DNA of 64,000 nucleotides from assembly GCF_013426205.1 (NCBI RefSeq), contig NC_089422.1, forward strand, positions 3,844,001-3,908,000, read 5' to 3'. The first letter of the stretch is position 1, and every line of letters starts with the position of its first letter. The position numbers were made by a program, and so were the translations under genes. This document shows positions 36,043 through 46,672 of this stretch, piece after piece. The notes below the pieces were generated by a model, which was given only the letters and a program-made list of their open reading frames with translations, ran no database searches and was not told the origin of the DNA. Source of the stretch: Metarhizium brunneum (lineage: Eukaryota > Ascomycota > Sordariomycetes > Hypocreales > Clavicipitaceae).

Positions 36043-37699
36043 CTAGGCATCGCCGGGGCGGATTTCACGGCCGCTGGCCATGGCTGTGCTGGGGCCGGAG
36101 GACTTGGACGCCGGGACCTTGTTCCAGGTCAAGTGAGTGTGGTCGCCGAGTTTTCTGAAATGCAGCTGGTTAGATTGTGATTCATAAAGGCAGGAAGAAC
36201 GGGGCAGAGCAGTTCAAGTGAGGGCGTCGACTAACCTTGGCTTGAGGAGGTGTGTGGCCGTGAAGATGGCACCGAGGATAATGCACACTCCGCCGACAGT
36301 AATGTATGCGATTCCCAGGAAGTTGTTGCGGCCGCCCATAACGGTACGGGTGGTGAGGAGTATGGACTTGGTGCCCTTGTACTCGATCGTGGGGAAGTCT
36401 GCGAGTAATGTTAGCAGCAGGTAATGGCGCCGATTAACTCCGACAGTAGATTGGGCATGGCATACGATCATCGACAGTGATTTGGTAGATACCGGATACC
36501 ATTGTGTCCTGGTCATTCCGCATGGCCAACTTGCTAAAGGTAGGCAGACCGGCCGTGCGCATCCAGACCTGGAAAGCCTCCCAATTCTGCAAGTCTGGTG
36601 GTCGATACATGCCGTCAGTGGTGTAGCCATCGGGATAGGCTATGGCCCAATTGGGAGGGGGCACAATATCAGAGGCCTTGTACTTGGTTGGGCCGTAGAG
36701 ATCCTTGTCGCTATCCCAGGCAATGCCTTTGTCCGTCATGTTATATGTGCGGGCCTTGCCGTCATTCGGAGGGTTTTGCCAAGCCGGCGAGGAGAAGCTA
36801 TCGTTGAACATGGAGTTGGCAATGAGACCACAAGGGTAGTATGGCTTGCCCGTGTCATTTGGTTTGATTCCATATAACGGGGTACATTTCGATCCGGTGA
36901 TGTCGCTGTACGAGCGTGCGTCGCCTTTGAGTTGCTGAAGATCGCAGGATTCGGCGTAGCGACGGTGATTTTGATAGAAGTTGGTGAGTTGATAGTAGAA
37001 TAGGACAGGTGCGCCCATGTCTTCAGGAATGGTGAATTGGAGAACACACTGGTTGCCCTTGATCTCTCTACCATTATGAAGGGTGACGTTTACATCTTTC
37101 TTTCTCGCCCACTGCGCGCGAACGCTGCTGTTGGCGTTCTTGAAAGCGGATTCCACAGCACTGCCAGGCATATCTGCAAATGTGGTAAAATCGGGCGCAT
37201 CGTTTATGCAGTGCGTGTAGTCGAGTTTAATCTCTCGTACCTGTTGGGGCCAAGGGAGTTAGACCATGATAAGAAAGCACAAGACGGTGAACAGGGCAAA
37301 GTACCAGTGAACTGGCATAGAGAAGGAGGCCGCCGATAGGGGCAAAGATGATTCCTATAGTGAAAAACAATGGCAGCACCGTCTTAGGTGTCAAAATTGG
37401 TCTATCGCATCGTGGTCAGCCGTACACTCTTGATTCAGCAGGTAAGGCACCATGGAAGCGCATACTGCCATGCTTTCAAGCGCTGCTGTCGGAATGCGGT
37501 GTCTAGTGTCACGTCGTTAATTCCCCGTCCTCATAGACTGTATTTGCCATCGATGGCAGATCTCAGGCACGTGGTCAAACGCAGGGCGGCGGCACTCACT
37601 GGGAGGTCTGCGACTCTTTGTCTTCTCCGGCTGCTTCGGGGCAGAGTCGTGAGAGTCTATCGAGTCTGTATGCTCGACGCCTCGCGGATTGTCGGACAT
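36043..37699 (-). CDS. CDC50/LEM3-family subunit of a P4-ATPase phospholipid flippase
   Basis: This is the accessory subunit that P4-ATPases need for ER exit and lipid flipping. Six exons (37699-37600, 37502-37466, 37401-37305, 37240-36466, 36398-36236, 36154-36043) give 427 aa. The N-terminal cytosolic part ends [20 protein letters not shown]. The first membrane helix is [21 protein letters not shown]. The large luminal domain carries family motifs ([67 protein letters not shown]) with several N-glycosylation sequons (NSS, NVT, NDT, NDS, NMT) and paired Cys. The second helix is [20 protein letters not shown], followed by a short cytosolic tail. The exon 4/5 join gives [16 protein letters not shown]. 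Which paralogue (Cdc50, Lem3 or Crf1 type) cannot be decided here. Confidence 0.96.
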
Positions 37700-40575
37700 G
37701 GCGGGAAAAGTCGACTATAGAGACGCGCGATGCGAATATTCGTGGCCGACCTGGGGGGAAGAGATGGGTTGCCTGCTATGGCAGGATGATTGAATGTGAC
37801 GTGAGATGCTGTTCCAAGGGGTTGTTGTCTCGACTTGGAGCACAGCGAGAGACTGTGGCTGGTGCAACACCCACGCCAGAATGCGAGACGCGTGGCTGTG
37901 CGGCTGTGCAGTTTTGTTCATCGCTGAACAGGAGCCAAAAAAACTCCGCACAGGGCCTTCAAGCCACACTGGCGCCACAGGGTAGCAGGCAAAGGACAGG
38001 TGCGAACATGGAAGCACCAATGCCAAACAGCTGTCAACTGTCAGCGTCACATCCGACTCCCGGGAACAGCCATTCACAGCATAGAAAACTTGCTTGAAAC
38101 ATTACACAATATACTTGGCATTTGCTAGTACCAAGGCACTCGCATCCCGCATGCTTTTCATCTGTTCCTTGGTGCCCCCCGACAGAGGATTGACGGCATC
38201 TTTCATGTTTATATCGGATCTCGGCAGGGGCGACGCTGTAGTTCCTTCCCGACTGTGCTCAGGTTAGCCATGGGCTGTCATGCATCTGATATCTCATCTC
38301 TCACTTCTACTTTCCAAAGCGAAACACTCAAGTCTCGACGACTAAAGTGGTCATAGTTGCCATATGGTGGGTAGTTTCTGACGTGTTACAATTGTGAGTC
38401 AACATCGAGTCCAGAGCCTTCCGAAAGTCACTGATGCCCCAGATCGCCACAAGTTGCCATATGCTTATGAGTGATTTCTGATGTCCATCAGCAAACACCA
38501 TCCGATGAGGAAGAGAGCCTGAGAGTGAGAGCCGAGGCACTGGTCATCTATGCATCACACCGATCCTCCATGCATTCATATCTTCTCCGTGCCAACCTCA
38601 CCGATCGTGGCTTGCCACCCTACCGATTTCTACTGGACTCTCATAAGGGAAAGCAGTCGTTCAGCATGGATGTGCATCCCTCTCTGGTCGTCCTCTCTGC
38701 TGGTGTCTCTGACGCAGCTGCTTTTCGACACTCCAGCTGAACTCGGAGACGCCACTGGGCCCATTAAGTAGTACTCAGGAACAAGAAGCGCTAAATGTGG
38801 ACTGGGTTGGTCGTACTCTGGAGTCCGTACTTGGCCATGGATCCACGCTTCCCCAGGTGTGGCAATGGTTGAATGTGACAGCGGGATGGTAGTCCATGCA
38901 GAACATGCTTTGTTGACCATTGCATTGGCAGGTCGAATGATGCGATTTGGCCCAACAGATTCTGATCTGGCCATTGGTGCTTTTGCCAAGGCCAGACATC
39001 TCCTCTGTCTGGTCGGACGTCGAGATACATACTCCGTACTCCGTACAGTATAAAGAGTTCCGAAAGCTCCCCACGAAATCTCCCAGCCCTGGCCCAACGG
39101 AGTTGGTGGCTTTCCTACGGCTATCGACTTGTTCCTGGTACCTTCTTACCACTGCGAGGCGCAGCGCCTTCCGTTTGACATCAAGGGATTTGTGCTCAAT
39201 TCTGTGGCTCGCATGGTTGGAGCTCTTTTTGCTTTGCTTCCGTCTGCCCACAGCTTTTGCCGTTTGAGCCGACTTAGCCAATGAGTTTCCTTGTTCCGTA
39301 GGGGTCCCCCCCTATCGCTGATTCCGAATAGCGGAAACTCGGCGAGACGAGAGCACCATTAGGCCCAGTGACGGATTATCAGCTGCCCTGATCCGCGCCG
39401 TTCCAGAGCCCAACTCTTTCTCACGGGGTACCCCCCGTGCTCCGTGCTCTATGCCTTATGTTTATCCCGTCTCGAAATTCGGATCATTTCGCTGCCGTGC
39501 CCCCAGCAACAACGGGCATTGACGGCAGTCTCTGATTACTGAGTCTCACCACACCGGCATACCTCTTGGTGAGCTGCGGAGCCGTCGTCACACGGGAGAG
39601 ACCATTTGTTGAGTTCTCCCCAAAGGCCTTGGCGGGTGAGCTTGTTCAGCGCCTCTGTATTTGCAGTGTGCCCTGTTTGTTTCTCATCCACCTTGTCGTC
39701 ACCCCCCTAGTGAGACAGTGAGGCGCAGCCTGCCTAGGCCGGCACAGACACACGCTCGACACGCAGCTTTGTCGCTCAGTAATCCTACGTCTTGTCGCAG
39801 CAAGAACCTTGGCCAGCTGTATTCGGTACGGAGGACTCTGTACTGAAATGCACGTCGTCCGGTTTGTCGTGACCATTGGTTCTTTATGTACAAGGCAGAC
39901 CTAGTTGCTAGTGGTCGATCCGCCCGGACGAAATCCGAGCACACCAGACGGCGAAAGCAATTCCGCTTTATGAACAGGAACAATGCCAAGCGGCACATCC
40001 AAATTCTGGCCGCCTGTCATTACTGCATAGCTACTAGGCACCCATCCAGACATAAGAACAACATATTCCGGGCTGCTCGTGAACAAGAACTGTGGAATCG
40101 TTTGGCACCAAGCCTGTTTCAAGCGGAATCCACCACTCATTTCTCTTTTCTTGCAAGTTCCTATCCCTGGCGGTTTCGACGGCGCCAATCTTCATACCTG
40201 TTATCGACGGCTCATCTCGCTACCGCATGACCGGCTGTGTCACTACTCACCTAGGCACCCTGCCACTCTGTTCAAGGCCAGCGCCATCAAAGTCTATGTC
40301 TGTAGGGGTACGATTCTGCAAATGAATATTCACACTACTATTTGCAAGCAGGCAATAGCTCCTTTCCAACAAACAGCCACTGAACTTCTTTCATACTTGA
40401 CTTTCACCACCCAGCACCTCAAAGACCGCAGATTCCCTTGTTTGTCATCAACACTGAACTTGCGACGCCCCGAACTGTTATAAATCGACCTCTTATGCCA
40501 TCATAGTAGCCTCGGCCACCAAATCTCACTCGACCACATATGTCTTCCAGGAGCACAAATACATAAACACTTACC
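37700..40575. other. Long divergent intergenic region
   Basis: About 2.9 kb. It has two overlapping TACTCCGTA copies (39030, 39037) next to a TATAAA (39050), an inverted repeat at 39422-39439 (CACGGGG with CCCCGTG) and an imperfect palindrome at 39316-39333. Minus-strand frames of 155-168 codons at 38630-39281 lack any family signal. No gene was called. Confidence 0.45.
39422..39439. repeat. Short inverted repeat CACGGGG/CCCCGTG
   Basis: Seven-base arms are separated by four bases (TACC). CGG and CCG half-sites in this arrangement can bind fungal zinc-cluster regulators, but no regulator or target is evident here, so this is only a candidate site. Confidence 0.35.
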
Positions 40576-41163
40576 ATGTCTGAACGACAAAATACTCTCC
40601 AAAGGATCAATACTGAGACTTCGTCCATCCCACAAATCGAAGTCATGTCTCCTCCGCGTGATAAAAAGCCCAAGCGCACACCCAGAGACACAGGATTTCC
40701 GGAACCTTTTCATAGTGGTAAGTGGTGATTCCCAGCAAGATGAGACCTCGTGATCAATGTGCTAATTCCTGGCTACTTAGGCCCAAACACTACGCTGCCT
40801 CACCCCGATGCGGACCTCTCGCCAAACGCCATGCTTTCGTACGAAGACGTCTGCGAGGAGCGAATGATCAAGAGGCACAGGCTCTCTTTTTTGAAGAAGC
40901 ACAAGCGAACGGTTTCTTATGGCGTCATTAATCCTCAATCTGAAGCCTTAAGCAGCATTGTGTCTCTTTCGATGCTAGACTTTGACGGAAAGAATAACAA
41001 TCAATTGAGGAGCACGTCGACAACCAGTCTACGACTTTCAAAGGATGGAGGCGACAGCATCCGCTCCAGTTCCAAGAAAGATGAAGATACACCGCCGACC
41101 TCACCGGATGTGGCAGAACACCGCCGAAAGTCTGGACTATTCAGCCGATTCAAGCGATCTTGA
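40576..41163 (+). CDS. Small basic protein, unknown function
   Basis: Two exons, 40576-40717 and 40781-41163, give 174 aa. The intron (GTAAGT to CTTAG, phase 1) joins EPFHS to GPNTTLPHPDADLSP. The ATG at 40576 sits in a good fungal context (TTACCATGTC). The protein is rich in Ser, Arg and Lys and probably disordered apart from a central helix-prone part (LSYEDVCEERMIKRHRLSFLKK). It ends in RRKSGLFSRFKRS, which contains a possible basophilic kinase site (RRKS). I do not recognise a family. The clean intron and frame make a real gene likely. Confidence 0.75.
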
Positions 41164-41591
41164 AGCCTTGGTGGAAAGTCAACAAAGCGATACATGGTTA
41201 AGATTCGCGCCATGTATTTAGCGTTTTTACGAGGTTATGACGGCCTGCCAATATGAATATTTTAGCGAGGGAGTTTTATTGGTACTTTTTTCAATATTTT
41301 CTTTTGTTGTGGCTGAGAAAGCATGTGTTTGCTGTGTGTACACAAAACTGGGTGCCCGAGAGTCCGGCTAGGACAGAGGGATTAGAGATACATTGGATTA
41401 CCAAGACGGGGGAGACACATTTCAGACGGATCAGCTTTGGAAACGCAGAAAGCACCATTGCCACGACCACGTCATGATGAAATGCGCACGATGGGCTATT
41501 TTAATTTCACCACTGTAACCACCTTCCCACGTGTCGAATCTATGACTATGCAGTGAGGAACTCTTGATGTCATGGTTGGGCAGGGCCTAGC
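41164..41591. other. Convergent intergenic region
   Basis: About 430 bases of AT-rich 3' sequence between two gene ends; nothing else seen. Confidence 0.55.
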
Positions 41592-41987
41592 CTAGCTCCC
41601 CCGGTACGTCGTGTAGCTGTAGGGGCTCAACAACAGCGGCACATGGTAGTGCTGACCCTTCTGGACGCGAAACACGACGACGGCCTCGGGGAAGAAGGTC
41701 TTGCCCTCGCCGTAGTACCCCTCGATGTCGAAGCGCAGCGTCCAGGTCGACGACGCCTCCGCCTGGCCGAGGACGTCGTCGAGCGTGTAGACGGGGACCT
41801 CGCCCGAGGCGGTGGCCGAGCTGTACGGCAGCCAGACCTTGATGCGGCCGTCGTCGTCGGTGATGGACTCGAACTCCTTTGCGGGCTGCGAGCCGCGGGG
41901 ACCCTCGAGACGCACGCGGATCGACTTGGCGGGCCGGCCGGCCGCGGTGTCGAGGACGTGGCAGGTGATGGCGTCTTTGGCGGCCAT
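41592..41987 (-). CDS. 5-hydroxyisourate hydrolase (transthyretin-like)
   Basis: HIU hydrolase converts 5-hydroxyisourate, the product of urate oxidase, to OHCU in purine breakdown. A single exon gives 131 aa from the ATG at 41987 (MAAKDAITCHVLD). The catalytic N-terminal His lies in ITCHVLDTAAGRPA, a DDDGRIK segment carries the conserved Arg, and the C-terminus is the signature YRGS. The middle strand GYYGEGKTFFPEAVVVFRVQKGQHYHVPLLLSPYSYTTY is typical of the family. The frame runs upstream to 42125 but only from a non-ATG codon, so a longer N-terminus is unlikely. There is no obvious PTS1 signal. The neighbours are not urate genes, so it is not part of a visible purine cluster. Confidence 0.95.
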   Translation of the reverse strand: MAAKDAITCHVLDTAAGRPAKSIRVRLEGPRGSQPAKEFESITDDDGRIKVWLPYSSATASGEVPVYTLDDVLGQAEASSTWTLRFDIEGYYGEGKTFFPEAVVVFRVQKGQHYHVPLLLSPYSYTTYRGS

Positions 41988-42640
41988 TGTTGGCGGGCCC
42001 TGGGGGTTGACGATGAGGCTGTGAGTGATGGTCACCTTTGGGAGTGGTTGGGCGCAAGAGGGGTCTGGTACTTTTTCTTGAGCCGAGTGAGTGCAAGTGC
42101 GGCCGATGGGCGTGTATCGCAGCACAGAGATGTCTATCTAGTGGAGAGGTTGACGAGGTTCGCAATGAAACGAAACGAAACTAAAGACAATAATCACCCC
42201 AAATGGGAAAAAAAAGAGAGAAAGAGACAGAGACGGGGGAGAAGAGGTAGGTATTTGATGCAGCCCGTTGTTCTGCCCCTCAAGTTCTCTGTCGTGTTAG
42301 GCTCCGCACTTGGTGACATTTGGACACTGTACGGGCGGCCCCGCGTGGGAACTTGGAAGCGCAGATGCCCGCACAAATAGTTGGAGGTACGGAGCACTAT
42401 CGTGAATGAAGATGGTGTGGGGCGACAACTCTGCACGATTGACACGACAAATGCTAACATTGCCATGTCCCCTCTCTGCATCTGATGTATTGTACGACTC
42501 ACTGTTGGAGAATAGGTCATGCTTGTTTTTCTCTTTTATAAATTGGGATGCTCGTGATGCTCTAAAGGAAAAAGCACTGTTATACGTTCACGTTTGACGC
42601 AATGCATTCTCGGTCGACAAAGCAGCCCATCTCTCCGCCT
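41988..42640. other. Intergenic region between two minus-strand genes
   Basis: About 650 bases with the hydrolase promoter and the end of the glycosyltransferase gene. Purine-rich stretches lie at 42206-42250; no gene. Confidence 0.5.
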
Positions 42641-44023
42641 TTATGCATCACCATTCACTACCCGAGGCACAGATGATATCTGCCTCTCAATCATGCCCAG
42701 CGCATCCATCTCTTCATTTTCCCTCATCAGCTCGCGCGCTCTGACTCTATACCTGTCATCCGCGAAAACGGCATCCACGGCATCTCTGATTTGCTCAGCG
42801 CTCGGCGTCTGTGTCTTCAAATTGTACGCAAAGCCAGCCCATTCCGCACGCATGGCCACCTCGGGCTTCTCCTCTGTTTCGCCAGCGAATATGGCCGGCA
42901 CCCCGTTCATGACAGCATGCCCGAAAGCGCCGTACCCTGCGTTGGAGACGAACACATCGGCGTAGGGCAGAATAGCATCGTACGCCACGTAGTCGGCCAC
43001 TCTCGCATTAGACGGGACATCAAACCCCTCGGGAAGTGTGGCACCAGGAAGGCCTAGCGCCGCGATGACGAGGGTATCGTCTCGGCCGGCGAGGGCGGCG
43101 AGTGCAGGCATAACGAGCTCGTTCCAATTCGTGCTGACCGTCCCCTGGGACACAAAGACGATCTTGGTTGTTCGGGGGCCGGCGCTGGGCGCCGTATCGG
43201 TGACTTCAGACCACCAGGCGGGATGTTTCGTGTGAGCGTCTATGCCCCTTCGTGGCAGACACCCTGCGAAACGCACATGAGGCGGCAAATCCGATATTGG
43301 ATACTCCAAACTCGGCGAGCACAGCATAAACGTAGCGTCGTATGCGTCAAACCACGCATTCAACGGACTGCCTTCTGGCGTGACCGTACAGCCACACTGC
43401 GTCATGACCTCCTTCCACACGTCAACCATGGGCTTCATGGGGCCTTCGTTGACGAGCTTATTCAGCGCCTTGTTCCTTAGTCTCCCGGACTCCGAAGTGT
43501 CGGGCGGCAGGCCGAGCATGAATGGTGCCGTATCTTGACTTTGTAGCATCAATGGCACGGGGCTGATGCCTACTGTTTTGGGCATTGTGTTGAATCCTGC
43601 CGGCAGAGGCCTGCCATATCGGTACGGCATCGTGCTCATGTTCAGGATATCTTCGACAATGATAATCTCTCGGCCCGGTTCCCTTCTTCGCAAGAACTCC
43701 AGCGCGTTAGACACGGCATCGACCCTCAAGACGAGCCACTTGTAGAAAATGTGAATCAGCAGGTAGGCAAAGCGACCAACCCCAATGGGCATGCTCTGCA
43801 AGGCCGTCCCGGCTTGGGGATCGAGACCCGGAATTGGCCATTCTGCCGAAAGGAACTCAGCGCCAATGGAGAGTATTTTCTCGCGGTATCTGCTGGTGGA
43901 CAGATACGCGACCGTGTGTCCGCGCTGGATGAGGTGCTTGGCGATGGCGAGGACCGGGTTGGTGTGGCCCTCTCCCGGGAAGGATGTGAATAGTAAGAGG
44001 GGCTTCTCAGAAGTAGAGCCCAT
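42641..44023 (-). CDS. UDP-glycosyltransferase (GT1 family, MGT-like)
   Basis: A single exon of 460 aa. The N-terminal acceptor domain begins LLLFTSFPGEGHTNPVLAIAKHLIQRGHTVAYLS, the standard GT1 start with the catalytic His in the GEGHTNP loop. The C-terminal donor domain shows KIVFVSQGTVSTNW, ADYVAYDAILPYADVFVSNAGYGAFGHAVMNGVPAIF and a GETEEKPEVAMRAEWAGFAYNL segment, which is the sugar-nucleotide signature region of macrolide-type glycosyltransferases. It would move a sugar from a nucleotide donor to a small hydrophobic molecule, either in detoxification or in making a glycosylated metabolite. The acceptor and sugar cannot be told. It lies on the same strand as, and 0.8 kb downstream of, an MFS transporter, which may export its product (inference). 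Confidence 0.93.
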   Translation of the reverse strand: MGSTSEKPLLLFTSFPGEGHTNPVLAIAKHLIQRGHTVAYLSTSRYREKILSIGAEFLSAEWPIPGLDPQAGTALQSMPIGVGRFAYLLIHIFYKWLVLRVDAVSNALEFLRRREPGREIIIVEDILNMSTMPYRYGRPLPAGFNTMPKTVGISPVPLMLQSQDTAPFMLGLPPDTSESGRLRNKALNKLVNEGPMKPMVDVWKEVMTQCGCTVTPEGSPLNAWFDAYDATFMLCSPSLEYPISDLPPHVRFAGCLPRRGIDAHTKHPAWWSEVTDTAPSAGPRTTKIVFVSQGTVSTNWNELVMPALAALAGRDDTLVIAALGLPGATLPEGFDVPSNARVADYVAYDAILPYADVFVSNAGYGAFGHAVMNGVPAIFAGETEEKPEVAMRAEWAGFAYNLKTQTPSAEQIRDAVDAVFADDRYRVRARELMRENEEMDALGMIERQISSVPRVVNGDA

Positions 44024-44800
44024 GATGGATTTTGTCGTGGTTGAGTTGGTGCGCTGTTGAAGACCTCGACCATCTCATAAAGGGGCGGCTTAAAGCCTAT
44101 TTGAAGGGGTGTTGTGACGCCAGGCATCACGAGGCATCGTTACACATGCAAATATTATTAGTCAATGCGTCAATAGCATTACATGAGGACCTACCCACCT
44201 CACGGAACATGTCTATCTTGTCCATAGGGCGCTGGAGTAGCCGACTTCGGTATGTGACGGCTCATTTCATCATGAGTATACCTGTCTTTCCGCATGGGAC
44301 AAATAATCGTGCCCGACGGACCTACGATATATTGCTGTGCCTACAGCATCCATCGCGGTAGATGTATCATGTCACCGAAGCATCCGAACAAAAGACCCAT
44401 TAGAAGACGACTTGTCTTTGACCTTTCAATGTTTGGTTGCCAGTGGGACTCGCTGTTTCGGCGATTCTGTGAGCACCGAGCTGTCCCAGGGCCGGAGGTG
44501 GAATTGATCTGCAATGCAACGCTGTAAGCAAGTCGGGAACGCGGGTTGTCGAGTTTCATGGTCTTTATCTGACCCAAGGACTTTCGGCAGGTTGTACTTT
44601 GCCGGGGCATACGAAATCTTCACAGATGAATAAATAAATTAGCACTTTGATACCGAGAAACTGAAGTGTGCAGTAAACCACTCACGGGAATCTCGAGGCG
44701 ATTTATATGAGAGTGAAACTGGAAGTGAATCCCACGGCTGTTTCACCACACCAGACAAAGAACGCCTCATCAGCACGGCCATCCCTTTGATATTAAACAT
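44024..44800. other. Intergenic region upstream of the glycosyltransferase
   Basis: About 780 bases with the presumed glycosyltransferase promoter and the transporter terminator; no gene. Confidence 0.5.
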
Positions 44801-46672
44801 CTATATCGTCTTGAAATGTGGCTGACCAGACCACTCTCTCAATTGCTTCCCATACAACTGCAGCAAAACAATCAAGAAAAGTGCACCAAAGCAAATGGCC
44901 GCCTGGATACCGAAGCTCTTGATTGCGCCCATGTCCTCCGCCCACCGAACCTGGAAGTAACTAATAATAAAACCGCCGGCCACACGCGAAAGGTTCAGCC
45001 AACCGGCCACTTCTCCGGAAGCAGTAGGATAGGCGTCGAGGTTATACGCGTTGACGCCCACAGTCGTGATCATGATGCCGAAGACGTATAAGCCCCAGCC
45101 GAGCGCGGCCAACATGTAGTGGTATGCGCGTTCGAGGGAGAACCCCAGCAAGATGAGGCCGCTGCATAGGAACGGAGTGGAAATCCCAACGACGGCCAGA
45201 CGGGCTTCCGGTTCAAGGCGGCCGTTATTACGGCGCTGGTACCATTTGGCGACCAAGTCATGGAGCCAGTGGCCAGCTATCTCGCCTAGGATAGCGGCGA
45301 CAATGGGTGTGAAGTAGAAGAAACCTGGGTCAGGGTCAGGCTAAGCGTGCGTGTGTGTGCATGGAGGATCTTTTGCGAAAAGGGGGCCCTTACCTATCTG
45401 CTTGGGACCAAATTTATACAACGGTGTCAAGAAAATCGCCAAGGTGGTGTTGATGCCCACCACCCACGCGAAAGCCAACAGGTAGTATGTGTTAGAAATC
45501 AACACTGGCAACTTGGCCAGGACTATAAATGGACGCGACATAGCTTCGGTGAAGGTATTTCTCAAGTGTCGCGTGTGCCACTGCTCAACGCCAATGACCC
45601 TCAAGACTCGCGACCTGCGCTGAGGCTGCTCACTGGGCGGCAACTTGCGATCATAGTACGTCTCATCGAGAAGGGCAAAGATGGCAGCGACGCAAATACC
45701 CGTCATGATGGTGTAGAGACCAAATGCCCACTGCCATTTCTGCGTGTCGATGATGAATGCGGAGAAGAGGGGGCCGAAGTAGGGCGAGAGGACGATGAAG
45801 GAAGCCCAGATGTTGATTTTGCGAGCGTGCTCGTGGAAGAAGAACATGTCTTTGATGAACATGAGACCGCCCTTCGAGAATTCGAGGTATTAGCCGACGT
45901 TGTTTATTTGTCTGATTTTTTTTTTCGGTCCACGCTGAAAGGTTGACAGGGCAGGAGGATCTCTTACTGCTTCGGCGACGGGGGAAAAGAAGCCGTTGAG
46001 GATACGCGCCGCCATGAAGGACTCAAACGTCTCGGCCGCAGTACACCAGAGGGCCGTACCCAGTGCCAATATCATGAACCAGAACATGACGGGGAGTCTG
46101 CCAAAGTATGCGCCCAGACAGATGGCGACGATGCCGCCGGCACCAATCATGAAGACATTGCCGACTTGTGAGTGATTGACGACATCGGGATCCATGTGCC
46201 AGATTCTATTTCGCACATGACATCAGATCAACCATTATTATAATTATCTTCTTCCTTTTCTTCTATTTTTTAAAAAAGATTCTTTTTTATCCCTCAGAAG
46301 CAGCTTGTCTGCGCATCAACCGCGAACCAACATGTAAAAGAATCGCACATACTCAGCTTGCGGCAGTAGAGTAACTGCACCGGTGGCACTTCCATAGTCT
46401 GGCAAAAGGGACGTCGCTGCAATGATGAACAGGAACAGGTGTTTCTTCCCCCAGGTCCAATTTAACGGGTCATTCGGATCCTTGGATGGCTGGGGAATGA
46501 GTATCGTATTCCCGTCTGGCGTGGTCTGGATATTGCGGCTCGCGAAGTGCGCGTCCACGAGGTAGCCATTGTGGTCTTGGAGGGATTCGCCGTCTGAACT
46601 GACAGCCGTTTGGGCCTCGATCTTATTGGGAGTCATGTCCTTGGGAAGGGATTCCGGCTTTTCGGCCGACAT
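44801..46672 (-). CDS. MFS transporter (DHA1-like drug/metabolite exporter)
   Basis: Four exons (46672-46353, 46205-45968, 45871-45394, 45324-44801) give 519 aa. The N-terminal tail ends in the DHA1 signature DPNDPLNWTWGKKHLFLFI. Helices 2-4 carry VNHSQVGNVFMIGAGGIVA and YFGRLPVMFW, then FMAARILNGFFSPVAEA. The next exon gives GGLMFIKDMFFFHEHARKINIW and LSPYFGPLFSAFIIDTQKWQW, a well-known set for this group of fungal exporters. The long cytosolic loop, then GFFYFTPIVAAILGEIAGHWL and the last helices, complete twelve predicted segments. The third acceptor ends AAG, and the first intron is 147 nt. It likely pumps a small hydrophobic compound. Together with the adjacent glycosyltransferase it may form a two-gene detoxification or secretion unit. 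Confidence 0.94.

Noticed and set aside
38630..39281. Minus-strand frames of 155-168 codons
   Set aside because: No family motif or splice-supported extension, and the base use looks non-coding.
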